NCBI GenBank assembly: GCA_009760855.2
Contig: WPIO01000010.1
Coordinates: forward strand, 6,578,001 to 6,642,000
Source of the DNA: Cristatella mucedo
Lineage: Eukaryota > Bryozoa > Phylactolaemata > Cristatellidae
DNA length: 64,000 nt
Direction of reading: 5' to 3'
Below are positions 24,885-37,624 of the stretch, piece after piece. Within the stretch, counting starts at the first letter, position 1. Each line of letters begins with the position of its first letter. Under the pieces are notes generated by a model, which was given only the letters and a program-made list of their open reading frames with translations, ran no database searches and had not been told where the DNA came from. A program made the position numbers and the translations under genes.

Positions 24885-25015
24885 CCCTGAGGGCTATCAA
24901 CACCACTGGCAGTAGGCAATAAAGAAAACCTTACTGCAGGTTTTGAACCATCACCTTTGTGGTAGAAAGCGAACACTTTACTTCAGGACTAACCCATAGG
25001 CCATATATTTAGCCC
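24885..25015 (-). mobile_element. Possible tRNA-like SINE fragment
   Basis: The minus strand carries GGTTCAAAACC (about 24953-24943), a B-box-like motif. Upstream lies a TGGGTTAGTCC segment that could be an A box, at about the right distance. No recognised tail. Low confidence. Confidence 0.3.
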
Positions 25016-25029
25016 ACCTGTGAGTCTAA

Positions 25030-26470
25030 TATGACCTTAACAGGGATGCAGCTTCGGGCTGAATCATTCAGCTTGTTTCTCAGTATCTCTGGCAGCATTG
25101 ATATCCAACTCCATCTTGAGCGCCTTTCGGCTCAGCATAGCATCACGTGCACCAGTTCACGAAGGTATAGGTTCTATTTCAGAGGTAGACATCAGAGTAT
25201 TTATTTTAAAGGATACAGTTCGTCTGAGGAACTTCAAAAGTATCGCCTAACCAATCAGTCCTTGGTCAACTTATTTTCATTGTGTATGCTATCCCGTATT
25301 GCCATTCTAACCACCGTGCCCAATCTAACCTTTATTGTATACATATGATGCATACCGTGGTGCTATGCATGACGGTTCTATTCAGCTACATTGCTGCAAG
25401 TTTCGCTGACATTTGAAGCAGAACATACACGAGCTAAATCACCGTAAAAACTAAGTTACAATTAGTGGGCAAACCTAGTGCTACTAGGAGTTTGGAAAAC
25501 CTACGACCACGACATGGGCTCGGCCTGCCAATCTGCGCGAACGTTGTGCCCCTTTCCGAAGTGAATGTCACTAGACGACCACATCAGGCCCACAGTCAAG
25601 TCTACCTACGGTCTCTGAGGCATCACTGGAAGAACTTAGGCTTGCTTCGATGGTGACTTTGCATTTTAAATCGTCAACGCATTTGTAGCATCCTTCCTGT
25701 AACTCACTACTCCCAGGCCTTCTGGCCTGTGTCAAAAGCATTTAGGAACGGCAAAAAATCTGAATCCATATTTAACTGCTATGAATGTAACTACGGAAGT
25801 TTTACACCAGCTCTAATGAATGAGCCGTGTCTCTCTATCTGGCTTGGTACAGATTCGAATTGTTTTAACACACTTAAGGTTTCGCTATCCTCTTGCGTCT
25901 GCCGATCAAAAATACTTTAAAATCAGGCTAGTAGTCACATCATCTGTTCCTGTGACTAAATCCTTTTAGCTGCGTCTCATCACGGCCTCAAACTCTCCAG
26001 AGATCTCACTATTACTTTGTGTGCTCGAAAATACTCAAGCTGGATCCCGACTATATTTACCAAAGCGAAATGTTCCTTACATTATTTTCTGGGCTCGTGT
26101 GCCTTGAAGTTTATGTGCTTACGAGCACTAATGCTGAGTTGAACCCGTTTAGGTAGCACTTCTGTTTGTCTAAGGCATGTTTCTTCCAGGCGGGCACTCC
26201 ACACTAGTGTGCTAGATGAGGCTGATGTAGCAACGGCTGGCTACCAATTGCTTTCCAACCACAAAGCCAATCTCTAGCCAGGTCAGACGCGCCTGCACTG
26301 GCTATGTCTCGTTGTGGCAGACAAATTACACATCCTACCTGCCGCTTTTGCTAAGCAGACCGACTCTTCTATACCAGCTGTTCGGCCTAATTGGACCTTT
26401 TCACACTCTGTCCCAGTCCCTCTACTACTGTGGCGGAATAAATAGTCAATAGCTTTACTACGTGTAAATG
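25030..26470 (+). mobile_element. LINE family A, highly diverged RT and post-RT copy
   Basis: 25080-25340 parallels the A-F-D-x-I to R-L-Q-S-x-x-V-N and S-S-E-x-x-L-K-Y segments of the copy at 10680. M-G-K-P-S-A-T follows at 25465, and the K-S-T-Y region at 25600. A second H-W-L-like segment occurs near 26300. It is among the oldest copies here by divergence. Confidence 0.65.
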
Positions 26471-26799
26471 CCCATCAACCAACATGCTCAGCCAAAAGGC
26501 TGCTGGCAACAATAGGCAATCTGTGTGATTGTTTCTATTCGCTCTCTTCTAAGACCAACTATTAATTATAATAACTACTCTCACAGGCGCTCCAGTTAGA
26601 AATGTTACTGTTTCTCCGACCCAATCTCAAAAATAGGACAATTATAACCTTGAGGATGCTTAATTATGTGTGCCTCTGGTATGCCCTCTCACTTGCCAAA
26701 AGCCGCTAGTTGCTGGCAGCACAAAAAGAAGCAACACCGTCGATCTTTTCAATGGTACTGAGACCTAGATGAAGTCAACGAGGTGCTCGTCTATCACAG

Positions 26800-27962
26800 A
26801 TGCTACCCCAGAATTGTTCTCCTTTTTAACTCGCCGAGACTACAAAATCTGACCCGGTAATTGTCGTGGTTACCCGCACCTCTTTCAGTTTGAAGCCCCT
26901 GTGGTTCCAGAAGAAAACATCTTTTGACTATCTCGTCAACTGACAACTAAGAGTAAGTAGCCGATGCAGGAAGTAATTTACTTTCCTAAAAGCAGAGATC
27001 CTTGGTTTCACTAACTCAAACCTTTTCTCCGTCATGCTTGCTATTCCCATCCTAGCACGTGTTATTAACGACTTTAACAGCTCCTGTGTTATGATCTTTT
27101 TTGGACATTATTGACAAGTTGGCACCTCCGACTGAGCACACTCTAAGCCCTCATCCATAAAGCAAATGGTTTGCCTCCGACATTAAATTAGCTACTTCTG
27201 TCTAACACAAGCTCTACTAGAATATTCAAAATATCAGGACTTAGTGTCCATTGACAGGCATGTGAAGATTATTGTAGGTCATACCTATTTGTCTTAGAAA
27301 ATGCAAAGTCTAGTTTCCATAAAATATTGTCACATATGCACATTCCAAACCGTTTTATGAATACTAGCTCCTCAGCAGCACACACTTAGCTCATTACCTA
27401 GTGATCCTTGTTGCGGTCGAGCAGACTGCTTCTCCTGCCTCTTTGTAAGCGACATAGACAGGATCAGAATCTATTCCTAAAGTACATGCTTCCGTATTGG
27501 ACAACTCTTCCTGAGTAACATGTGCACAGGACTCCTCTCGCTCAACTATATGCAGCAGCTCAATGCGAGCATACGAGCCTGCTAAGGGTAATCTTATCCT
27601 GAAATTCGCCTATAAGTCAATAAGTCTACTAGCCCTCTAGCCCCCATTTCCTATGTCTAGGTTGTGCGATGCATAGATCTGCCACTGCCATGCACGACTG
27701 GCCTAAACAAAATAATTGTTTCAAAACCAAAAATCGTGCGCGTGTCGGGAAACCATAAGTTTCTTAGCACTGATGCTTATCATAGCACGTGTGCATCATC
27801 TACCTTTCTTTTCGAACCTCCCACTTATCGTCCCTTCTTAATGCAACACTACTCTTCTATTACATCGGACGTCCTTGATGACTTCCCACTTCTACCTATA
27901 CGACCAATCCTTCTAGCTGCCAAGCTCAGTGGTAATAACATGCATTTAAAGAGTGAGGACTA
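26800..27962 (+). mobile_element. LINE family A, region between endonuclease and RT
   Basis: 27130-27480 parallels 31640-31990 of the near-complete copy. It has the same order of blocks, including the 'tccattgac' segment, 'aggtcatacc', 'ttccataaaa' and 'agacaggatcagaatc'. An open frame at 27664-27963 is part of it or a chance frame. Orientation is plus. Confidence 0.55.
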
Positions 27963-28480
27963 ATAAAGTCAGACTTGATGTGCTCGCCGAAAATTGAGAC
28001 AGACTCATGTAATAGCATTTTAAGGCTATTTTAGGTATTGAAAATCTATTTTAGCTACGGCAACGTCTAAACTGGGCGTACAAACAGTGGAATCACAGAT
28101 ATGCAACCCTAACAAGTTAATGTCGACTAAATACAATCGTCAGAACTTCCCGCACGCCTGCACAATGCTTCTCATAAAAAACCATACTGTGATCCAAGTT
28201 GTGACTTACATCAGCGTTTTAACAAGTTCTTAACTTGTGTAATTGTGTTACACACTATGTGTAGCGGTTTCTACGTGTCCGTACTGAAAAGGAAGCTAGC
28301 ATTGCACTTGTGGCAGTGCTAGTCATATTACAAAATTCACACTTTTCACGAAACAATCATTGCTTGTGACGGCACTAGTCTCAGCCGACATGCTATCGAT
28401 AATAGTGAAATTAATAATCATTACTTTGTCAAGAACTCCTAATGAAATAAGACATTTTTCCTAGGAACTTATCGTAAATG
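27963..28480. other. Unassigned, possibly more LINE debris
   Basis: Bases 28040-28130 resemble the 'cacagatgcacaatcc' segment of family A a second time. The rest is unassigned. Confidence 0.35.
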
Positions 28481-29100
28481 TTAAGAGGGACATGTCACTG
28501 TGATCAGTGACTAGTGGTAGCATGCACTGTGCAAGTATGCATAAGCAAAATAGGGCAATCACGAGGATCCTTAAAATGCTTTCAGAAAAAATTGAGTTTT
28601 CTGCAGAAGGTCGTTAGATAAGGGGATGTGGTGACCTTAATCAGAAGTGAATTCCAGGGTGATTTGAGTTTGGTTTGTGACATACTTTAATGATTTGATC
28701 CAATCAGAAAGGGTGTTACAACAATGTCCAGCCTTGTGGAAAATAGTTTTGATCGGTTGGCTTCAGCCAACTAACGAAGGCACCTAAAAGTGAATCGAGA
28801 ATAGATTTCGAAAAGCTACTTGACTGAAAGCCGGTGCAGGTCAACAACAATTGGAGCGACGTGATGACTGGGGCGCCAACACAAGATATGCCGAGGGGCT
28901 GAGTTTTTCGCTAACTCTATGAACCTGATTGAGCTTAGGATGGTGGACCAGCGAGCAGCGAGCTCCAGGGGTCGAGATGAGATGCCACAAATGCATGGAA
29001 CGATTTGCATGTGGGGTCTCTTTGTGAGTAGACCCGAATTTATGCAAACTTGAATACCCAAAAGTAGAAAAGATCGGCTGTAGTGCTGTAATAATGACAA
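28480..29100 (-). mobile_element. LINE family A, minus-strand post-RT fragment
   Basis: The reverse complement of 29100-28816 encodes a degraded version of the C-H-I-T-P-L-L-A-D-L-H-W-L segment, seen as A-P-I-V-V-D-L-H-R-L-S-V-K. The left part parallels the 'gcatgcactgtgcaagtatgcataagc' region of other copies. Confidence 0.65.
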
Positions 29101-29109
29101 CTACTCTCC

Positions 29110-29365
29110 TAAGGCCGACTAAGGATCATCTTTTTCAGTGGTCCTGAGCTGCTACTTCCAAGCTACTCACTACCTCAACTGCTCTCCTAACTGTGCTCTT
29201 CTTCCCACTTTCTCTTTGTTGCACGAGACGAAGTCGGTTCGCTACCGAATGCCTACCGAAAGCTGCTTAGGCTGTGAGTGCCCTATAAAAACCTCTCCTG
29301 TGTAACACCAACATAGTCTGAACGACTTTGTGGAGTTACAGATGGAGATACATTACAATACACTT
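29110..29365 (+). mobile_element. LINE family B, 3' end
   Basis: This has 'agtggtcctgagctgctacttcc', 'cgaatgcctaccgaaagctgc' and the tail with 'gactttgtggagttacagatggagatacattac'. It directly abuts the next, oppositely oriented family A copy. Confidence 0.85.
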
Positions 29366-30345
29366 GATAAAGCTCCTTCAAAGAACTCAATCGCTTTCTA
29401 GGCGCTTTACATTACCTGCAAAGTCACACGCGATTGAATGGTGAGTAATATCATGTTTTATCAACAATATGAATGACATGGTTAAGGGTGACATGCACCG
29501 AGTCAGTAGACAAGTGTGGTTAGTAGCTGCATGCGCAGTATCAGTACGCATAAGCACACGAAGGACGAATCAAAGGGACCAGGTAAATGCTGCCATAAAT
29601 AGGTGTGTTTTTAAGTTTTTTTTAAATGTGGTCAAGTCATGGGAAGTTATGACGCAAGTCGGGAGTGACTTCAAGGCTTAGGGAGCATGCGAACTAAATG
29701 CATGGTCTCCAAAGGATTTAAGGTTTTTCCGAGGTATTTGGAAACTGGTAGATTGCGAAAAGCTGATTCTACGGTGCTTGGCCTGGTGAGGGAGTAGACA
29801 TGAAAGAAAGGGTTAAGCCAAGAATGAAGTGACCTAAAAGTGAGCAGCGAAACCTGGAAGCTGATTATTTGCATTACTGGTAGCCAGTGCATGTCGGCGA
29901 GAAGTGGTGTGATGTGGCAACTGCAACAGTCACGAGAGATAAGCCAACTTACAGAGTCTTGCACCAGCTGTAAGAACCTGATTAGACATGCTGGTAAGCC
30001 AGCAAGCAGTGAGTTTCAGAAGTTAAGGCAGGATGTCACAAATGCATGGACCAAATTAGATGTGGTAACCTTATCTAAACCAGCCCGATTGTTAGCAATG
30101 TTATGTAGGTGAAAGAAGGCCGACTTGATTGCCGAGTTCATTCGGTCGTCTAACAAAAGGTCTCTTTGGATTATGACAGATTTCGTGCAGATTCAACTGG
30201 AGATATTCTGGCAGAGCCTATTTTGAGCGTTAGTCATTCAATTCTTTAATCACACTTGGTTTGCCTATAACTAATAAGTTAATTTTGTCATCGTTTAGTT
30301 ATAGAAAATGCACTGCCATCCATGTGTGGATAGCAAGTATGACTA
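29360..30345 (-). mobile_element. LINE family A, minus-strand 3' part
   Basis: It starts at the left with the reverse complement of the family 3' end ('cacttgataaagctccttcaaagaactcaatcgctttc'). 29964-29671 on the minus strand encodes C-H-I-T-P-L-L-A-D-M-H-W-L-P-V and further family residues. Confidence 0.9.
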
Positions 30346-30830
30346 ATACGAAGACTAATACAGAGCATTATAGTCCCTATTGCTAATGTTGTCCTTCAAC
30401 CGTGATTCAATTGGCTGCTCTTTTTTGGAGTACCATTATGAATGTGTTTGTATTATGAGTTTTGGTCTGGGAAAAGTTCAAAAACCTGTCTATGCTACCC
30501 CTTAATATATATAAATTCCGGTGAGAAGTTACATAACTCCCAAAGAGTGCTCCTGCTGCCGCTCCTATCGAAGGCGACGGAATTTCCGATTGTAGGGCAG
30601 CTTCACTAAATAACTCCGATTCAAAATCTATCAAATATCTCCGAATAAAGTTTCAGCTAATGGCTTCATAAAGTCGGAAAAGCAGTAAGTTCTTATCGAC
30701 CTTCTCTGGACGACTGACTTTGTGATATTATAGTCTGAGCGGATTCCCTCAAATTATTTTCATACAATATACCTCCAAGTAATTTTAAAGTACATATTAT
30801 CTCAACCAGAAACCACTTTTTTAATGCAGT
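30346..30830. other. Unassigned sequence
   Basis: A 75-codon minus frame at 30634-30407 has no recognisable domain. It may be the 5' edge of the following LINE. Confidence 0.4.
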
Positions 30831-33420
30831 GCTATGGTCCTATCACAGTGGCAGATTTCACAGCCATGATTTAAGCAGGTATCCGTCAGCAGGGAGCCTT
30901 CCCGTATGGGCTCCCCTAAGGATATGTGTTTTGTCAAATTTTATTATTGGGTTCCTATGATCCGACGGGTTTTTCATTCTTTTACATCCCCAGATCTATT
31001 AAATTTGAGGTGGAGTTGCTATTATCATGCACTCTAAATTCAACTTTCAGCCATTTTCAGTACGCTTGAAGAAGTCTTTTCATCGGATTCACCATAATTT
31101 TACCAGAAAACCAGCTGCTGATGTTGGCAGTAATTTATCAGCCACCTGTTACCTAGTCTTCCTTTACCTCAGATTTCACTGACCTCATTTCCATTTTGTG
31201 TGCGAGAAATGGATCTTTCCCCATTATGGCTGATTTCAGCATTCACACTGATAACCTACCTGGTGCTTTCAACTCTGGATTTCGTGCATATGCTGACTCG
31301 TTGTCTCTTTTGGCACATGTGCTTGGCCTAACTCATATCAAGGGTCACACACTCGACCAGATTTTCTCATAGAACTGCACTTTTTAATCACCAATGATTC
31401 CCAAATCCTCTTATCTGACCGCATGCAGACATCTTTCAGTCTATAATGTATTTCTTCCTCCTCCTTCTCATCTAAAATCACGTGTGAACCGCGAAACCTT
31501 GAGACCCTTGACATCGATGCTGTCCATGCGAAAATCTCTGTCTCGCCTCTGCTGCTCCCTCCCCTTCCGACCTGCCATCTTTGGTATATTGCTAAAACAC
31601 GCCATTAGCAGACATGCTCAGTAAGTTTGCACTACTGACTATGTGCACTGTGTGCCTTGCCCAGACAGCCTGTGGTTTATTACAGATATTGAACTAGCTA
31701 GGTTTACTAAGCACAAGCTTGAAACAGCATACAAAAGAACAAGGCTGACTGTCCTCCATTGACTGGCATAAGAAGACTACTCTAGGTCGTACCGATCGAT
31801 TACCAGGGGCCGAGTCTAGCTTCTATAGAAACATTGTTGAATCACAGATGCACAATCCAAAAATGCTGATGTCGACGATCAAGCATCTCCTCAACCACTC
31901 CCAGATTAGTTGCTTACCTAATCAACCCTGTGAGGATCTAGCTAATCGCTCCACTAGCTTCTTTTTCCAGAAGATAGACAAGATCAGAGAGTCCATCCCT
32001 ATGGTGGCAGCATCCTCCCTAGAATGCTGTCCCTTTCCAGCACTTCGATGTCTTCATTCAAGGAGATCTCGGGTGACTTCGTCTTGAAGTTAATATCCCT
32101 ATCAAAAGGACAAATAGTCCTTCGGGCTATATTCCCAGGCTCCTGCGTTCGACGATACATTTATCTGCTGCTGCCATGCATAACTAACGTCATTAATATG
32201 ACATTAGCCCCAGGACAGGACATTCCCAGAACCTGTCACAAAATCTGCTGTCAGGTCACGACTCGACAAAGCAACACCAGACCAAAAAAACTTGAGCAAA
32301 TACCGCCTCGTCTCCCTATTACCATGCCTATCAAACGTACTGGAACGAGTAGTGATAGACCAGCTGGACTCCTATATTGAAACTTAAAACCTCGCTAGTA
32401 GATTCCAGTCTTGTTTTAGAGCTAATCATTTCACAGATTCAGCATTGCTTCGGGTGCACGGGTGTACCTACGAATGCAGACCTAGGTAGACTATCTCTGC
32501 TTGTTTTTCTCAATCTTTCGGCAGTTTGTGATGTTATCGATCACCAAGTCCTTAATGAGTACCTTTCATCTCGTCTGGGTATACATGACAATGCATTGAA
32601 ACGGTTCAGGTCCTATCGCAGTGGTAAACATCCAAGTTTGATGTGAATGGACAAAGATCATCCGATAAACCTTTAAATATGGGGTATCTCAGGACTTCGT
32701 GCTTTGTCCTGCTGTTTTCTCAGTCAATACTCCTCCTCTTGCCGATGTGATTGCCAAGCGTGACCAAGGTTTACACTTCTATGCAGATGACAAGTTGTTG
32801 TACATTTGCTTCTATCCCTTCCGGCTCTCCAGCATGCTAAGTGAATTCTCTACACTCCCTTGCTGAATGTATTGATGACAAAAGCACACTGATAGCAACA
32901 AATTTTCATTAATCAAGTGATGATGAAACACCTTACTAGTCTTGAGCAAGCCAAGTATGACTCAGAAATTGGAATTCCTAACGCCCAACATTTGCTCTGG
33001 CAACCAATTTCCTAAGCAATCTGCACGAAGTTGTGGTCTCATGTTCCAAAGTGACCTTTCGTTAAGCAAGCACATTTCCACCACCATCAAGTCTACCTGC
33101 TTTTGCTTCTGTAACTCACTGCTTGCTGGCTACCGGTCAAGCAACGCATCGACTTCAAGATTTTGTTACACTCACTTTTAGATCCCTTTGTTCTTTTGCT
33201 CCCGCCTACCTATCAGATGCAGGTCAGACTAAGCATCCTACAACAGGCTTTTTTTATATCTGTCTACCTACACCTCATGCAAACTACAAATCCTTTAGAG
33301 ACCATGCCTTCAGTTCGTATGCTATTAGTATCTTTAAATCTTTAAGTGCACTTACACGGTTTAGGATCTATCTACTGAAGCTGAGTTATGATAGTGACTG
33401 AGATATTGACAAAGAGTACC
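30830..33420 (+). mobile_element. LINE family A, near-complete copy (endonuclease plus RT)
   Basis: Domain order is visible despite stops. The endonuclease part runs about 31010-31380, with M-A-D-F-S-I-H-T-D-N and then G-L-T-H-I-K-G-H-T-L-D-Q, the equivalents of the catalytic 'GDFN' and 'H-x-x-G-x-x-L-D' motifs. A linker runs 31640-32090. The RT runs about 32230-32830, with N-L-S-A-V-C-D-V-I-D-H and F-Y-A-D-D at about 32780. The post-RT part ends near 33400 without the usual tail. This is the best guide to family A layout; the YADD box is retained but the frame is broken many times. Confidence 0.85.
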
Positions 33421-33834
33421 AGGAAATCCATTCAACCTCATGGCAGACGCAGTGCAATGGTGTGTTCTATACACTACCTTGTTCAGATGCATCTTTTTCA
33501 TTACATATATATGACATTACTTACTGTTTATCCATTTTCTGTAGCAGCTGATCAATGGTCTAGGTATCACTGGTACTTTGCTAAACAGGTTAAGGTTCTA
33601 CCTCATTGAGTGAACTCATCGTGGCGATACAGTGCGATCCCGCATCCATAATAAATGAAACAAAAACAGAAGGAAAGACAGCATGTCCCGCTAGTGGACA
33701 AGCCATGCTTACTCTTTGGTTGGACGTGTGAGTATATGGATGAGCATAGATTTAGAGTACAGTAAATTATGATCCCAATACTCTTTACAATTAAAGCCAT
33801 TTTACGTCATAACATAAGAGTACGATAATATTTT
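33421..33834. other. Unassigned sequence
   Basis: No gene or repeat recognised. Confidence 0.4.
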
Positions 33835-34720
33835 TACATTTGTGTAGCGCCCTCATAAACCTCAATCTCTTTCTACCGACTTTACATATCCTTTAAAAGT
33901 GGCTTGTCAATATGGTTAGTAATAACATACGCCGAAACGTCATTCCCTAAAAGATTGCAAACATCATTGCATAAAGAACCATCAAATGCTGTGAGAAACG
34001 CGTGCGTTTTTAGCGTTTGTTTAAATACCGTCAAGTAGACAGTGTCGCATAGTTTTTCGGGAACGCCTTCAGGAATTTTTTCGGAACATACGAGCAAAAT
34101 GAAAAGGTCAGAGATGAATAGACCTGATAAAAGGATAGAGGAGAAGCTCAATGACTTCTGTCTGAAGAGCTGGTATTATGTGGCATACCACGATTGGGAA
34201 GTTGCTCTGATAGGTAGTCTGGATCAAGAACATGAAAAGAACTAATAAAAATGACAGTACCGTAAAGTCTATATGTTTCTTGAAGGGTTGCCGGAGCTAA
34301 TCTGTGAGCAGTAGCATCATGTGCCAACTACGATACTCAAGATTGATTCATGCCAGTTTGTAGTTTTGCATCAACTCTGAACGCCCTATGCAAATACTGA
34401 ACGACCTGCAAGTCGTGAGTTGCAGAAGCTGAGACAGGAATTCACAAAGGCACGAACAAACTTAAATCTAGTATTCCTATCTAAACTGGCCGATTTTTTA
34501 ACCTCCGTGTAGCTGAAAGTATGGAGACTCGGCTGTGGAGCTAACTGGTTGCCGGATTGGATGTCTCGTTGTAACCGGTAAACCGAATTGTGTGCTTCGG
34601 CTACAAATATATGCTGGCAGTGTCCATTATAAGATAAAATTTGCAATATCTTATCAAAACGTGGCTTCCCCATTAATGTTAATTTGGTTGGACAGTAATT
34701 CAATTTAAATTTTTCTTCCT
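33835..34720 (-). mobile_element. LINE family A, minus-strand 3' part
   Basis: The 3' end is at the left ('tagcgccctcataaacctcaatctctttc'). 34703-34386 on the minus strand encodes L-M-G-K-P-R and R-A-F-V-N-S-C-L-S-F-C-N-S-R-L-A-G, degraded forms of the family motifs. An internal deletion is likely between 34110 and 34390. Confidence 0.75.
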
Positions 34721-34769
34721 TTAGGTCGGAATGTCAACAATGCACGCCCAAAGGTATTAGAGAGTGGGG

Positions 34770-34770
<1 letters not shown>

Positions 34771-34806
<36 letters not shown>
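34771..34806. repeat. (GA)n microsatellite
   Basis: About 36 bp of GA repeats with one AAA interruption. Confidence 0.95.
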
Positions 34807-34807
<1 letters not shown>

Positions 34808-35144
34808 GTCAGTGTGCCGTTGTGGAAGGCGATAAATTATCAAAGCAAAGGTAAAGCTTTCTTTCATTTGCAAATTAATCAAATTCTAAATTGCATTGGT
34901 GAATTATTTTCAAGAGTATTACTATGATTGTAAAGAAAATGGACGAAGAACCAAGCCCTGGATAACCGGTGCATTAGAGGCTTCTCATAAGACTGATTCA
35001 TAAAAATCAGTAATGGTTAGGTAGTTTATACCTAATGTCTTTTGAAGGCGTCTCTAAAACAATCGTAATGTGCCGGAAGAAGGGCAGGCCATCGTGGTTT
35101 ACACCGGATGGGTCATGATAACTCACTGCAGCTTGTTCTGTAGG

Positions 35145-35347
35145 GTCTAGTACCGTGGTTCTCAACCTTCCTATTGTCGGGACACTTTAATACAGTTCCT
35201 CATGTTGTGGCGACCCTCAACCATAAAAATATTGTTTAAAAAATATGAAAATGCGAGTTTTACGATGATCTTGGGCGACCTCTGTGAAAGGTATGTTTGA
35301 CCCCCAAAGGGGTACTGACCTACTGGTTGAGAACAGCTAGTCTAATA
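35145..35347. mobile_element. Non-autonomous hAT element, SPIN-like (187 bp) with 8-bp target-site duplication
   Basis: The element spans 35153-35339. The left end (CGTGGTTCTCAACC) and right end (GGTTGAGAACAGCTA) are imperfect terminal inverted repeats. The flanks GTCTAGTA (35145-35152) and GTCTAATA (35340-35347) match at 7 of 8 bases, the target-site size of hAT transposons. Inside, 'tttaatacagttcctcatg', 'gttgtggcgaccctcaacc', 'gcgacctctgtgaaagg' and 'gacccccaaaggggt' agree, from memory, closely with the short non-autonomous SPIN elements. No transposase is present. The outermost CA...TG bases have mutated, so this copy is an old, immobile relic. Confidence 0.85.
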
Positions 35348-35394
35348 AAACCTAAACATGACCCTAGGCTGTGATGTGGATGATACATTTATAT

Positions 35395-36690
35395 GGTACC
35401 AAAGAGAACTCTCTTTTGAGGCACTTTACATTTGCTGTAAAAGAACCACGGTCACACGGTTATTTGTAGCTTGCACAATGTGAACAAGCATAACATGGGT
35501 TAGAAGTGACATGCATAGTGTCAATTCAGAAAAGCTGTTAATACGATGCCTAGCCAAGGGGGAGAGTAGTTCGGATAGTTTGACCGCAGTAAGAGTATGA
35601 ATGGATCTAAAAGTGACTTACAGAACCTTAAAATCGATAAGCTGCTTGATTTTGAGCCAGTGCAGGTCGGCGAGAAGTATTTTAATGCGGCAACTACGAA
35701 GATCGCGAAACACAACCTTGCTGAGAGTTATCCATCAAATGTAAGCACCTAATTGTATGAGTCGGCTGACCAGCTTACCATGACTTACAAGAGTCAAGAC
35801 GGAATGTCTCAAATTCACGGACCCAAATCCATGTGGCATCTATGTCTAAGCAAATCCGAATTGCAGCAACGTTTCGCAGCTAAAAGTATGCTGACTTGAG
35901 AGTACATCAATGGGAGCGATGTGATTATCTGAAGGAATGCCACTTTATATTAGGACATCAAGATTTCGTGCAGATGCAACAGGAGCTATGTTAGCTGAGC
36001 AAATTTTGATGTCTCGCCTGATAGTGGTATGGCTTTGAAAGCCAGACCAGAGCGAGTGTATTAAGGGACATACACGCTAGTATAGACTATTACAGCCAGT
36101 GGATGGGCTACTTCATGAGAATCCAGTGCCAATCGGCCAGATGTGATATAATGTGGCAACAGCTCAGCTCATAACCGGCAAGCCTAGCTTCGGAGTTTTT
36201 CACCAGCTTTAAGCACAAGCTGGTAGAAAAGCGAACAGTGTGTTACGGAAGTCAAGACGGGATGTTAAAAACTCATGGATCAATTTGGATGCAGTATCCC
36301 TGTCTAAGCAAGCACACATTTTAGCACTATTATGTAGCTGGGAATAGGCGACTTGACCGTAGAGTGATGTTGTCACTTCTTACAAGGTTACTTTTAAACA
36401 GGACACTCAAGTCGTGTGCCGACTCAACAGGACTCATGCCGACTTAACCAATTTTGTGTTAAGCTTTTTAATTTTAAAGTACACTGGGTTTGCCTATTAG
36501 AAATAAGGGAGTTATGTTGTTATCCAATTTAAGAAAATTCGCTCCCATCAATGTTCCGATGTCAGCATTACATGCAGTGAGTTACTTAGGTGAATTTGCT
36601 GTGCTGGAAGGCTGAGAGGTATGAACCCAAAGTTACTGCTGAGTGTCATCAGCATAAACGTGACACAAAGGTCTGTCATGGCTTGGTTTC
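35395..36690 (-). mobile_element. Two adjacent minus-strand LINE family A fragments
   Basis: The 3' end lies at 35400 ('aagagaactctcttttgaggcac'). The segment for C-N-S-L-L and A-D-L-H-W-L (reverse complement of 'gccagtgcaggtcggcgagaag') occurs at about 35655 and again in diverged form at about 36140. Either two copies sit head to tail or this part was duplicated. The division is near 36050. Confidence 0.75.
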
Positions 36691-37175
36691 TCCATATCTA
36701 GCTGAACTGCCGCACCAGTTTCAGTCTCCTCGGGCCCTCAGGTAGTGCACGAGGAAGTAAGCATGGGCAATGAAGTAAAAGAAATTAATTATACACAATA
36801 AATTAGCTGTAACATTCTTCCACTTAAAGAACGTTAGCAACAGAAGCTTTAGCTCATTAGCTCCTAAATGTGGAACTCTCTTCCACTGTTCTTACGCAAC
36901 GACAACTACTGTCCTGCTGCCGACTATTTCACATCCTTACCGGCTGTTCTGAGCTGCTACTTCTATGCAACTCACTACATCAACTGCCCTCCTGACGTTG
37001 CATGTTTCCCACTTTCTCTTTTTTGCTTGAGATGATGTCTGTTGGCTACCGAATGCCTACCGAAAACCGCTTCGGCTGTGAGAGAGCTATACAAAACTCT
37101 TCTGCGTAATACTTACGAAGTGTTTGGTGGTTTTTAGGAGTTACAGAAGGAGATACATACATACGTACACATAAT
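36680..37175 (+). mobile_element. LINE family B, 3' part
   Basis: This has 'tagctgaactgccgcaccagtttcagtctcc', 'acagaagctttagctc' and the tail with 'ggtttttaggagttacagaaggagatacatacatac'. About 60 bp near 36740-36800 is not found in other copies and may be an insertion. Confidence 0.85.
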
Positions 37176-37184
37176 ATTGTGCCT

Positions 37185-37622
37185 TGCGATCACATCGACG
37201 AGAAGTTAATTATAAACTGTGAAAAGATGCCTACCAAGTACTGAGCCCTAATTTACCCAGTATTTCAGTGGCTCTTCGGACGATTGCTCACCGTTTACAA
37301 AAATGCTCTGAATCACCCGCCCATAATAGACCTGAGGTATTGTAGTCATCTGCCAGTCACGCCCGAGTAAGATGACCGGATCTGGAGGAGCCATTTTCGA
37401 CCATCGTCAAACGTTGCTCGCAGATCCAGCAAAACTAGCAGAGACTGCACCAAGTCTGCATTCATTGGAAGGTCGTTATACACTCGGAGCAGTGCTTACT
37501 CTGTGGAGTCATAAGCTTTAACACTAGACTGGTACTTATTTGCTAGGCTGCCTGACTGAAAGATCGACAAGCGTTCCAGCGTACTTCAAAGCTGAATCCA
37601 AATTATTTTTCCTAATCAAGTT
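37185..37622 (-). mobile_element. LINE reverse transcriptase fragment, minus strand
   Basis: The reverse complement near 37480-37400 reads V-Y-N-D-L-P-M-N-A-D-L-V-Q-S, then L-L-V-L-L-D-L-R-A-T-F-D. This is RT motif A (LDLSAAFDT) with its usual upstream context. It is an L2/CR1-type RT; whether it belongs to family B or a third family is not clear. Confidence 0.7.
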
Positions 37623-37624
37623 TT

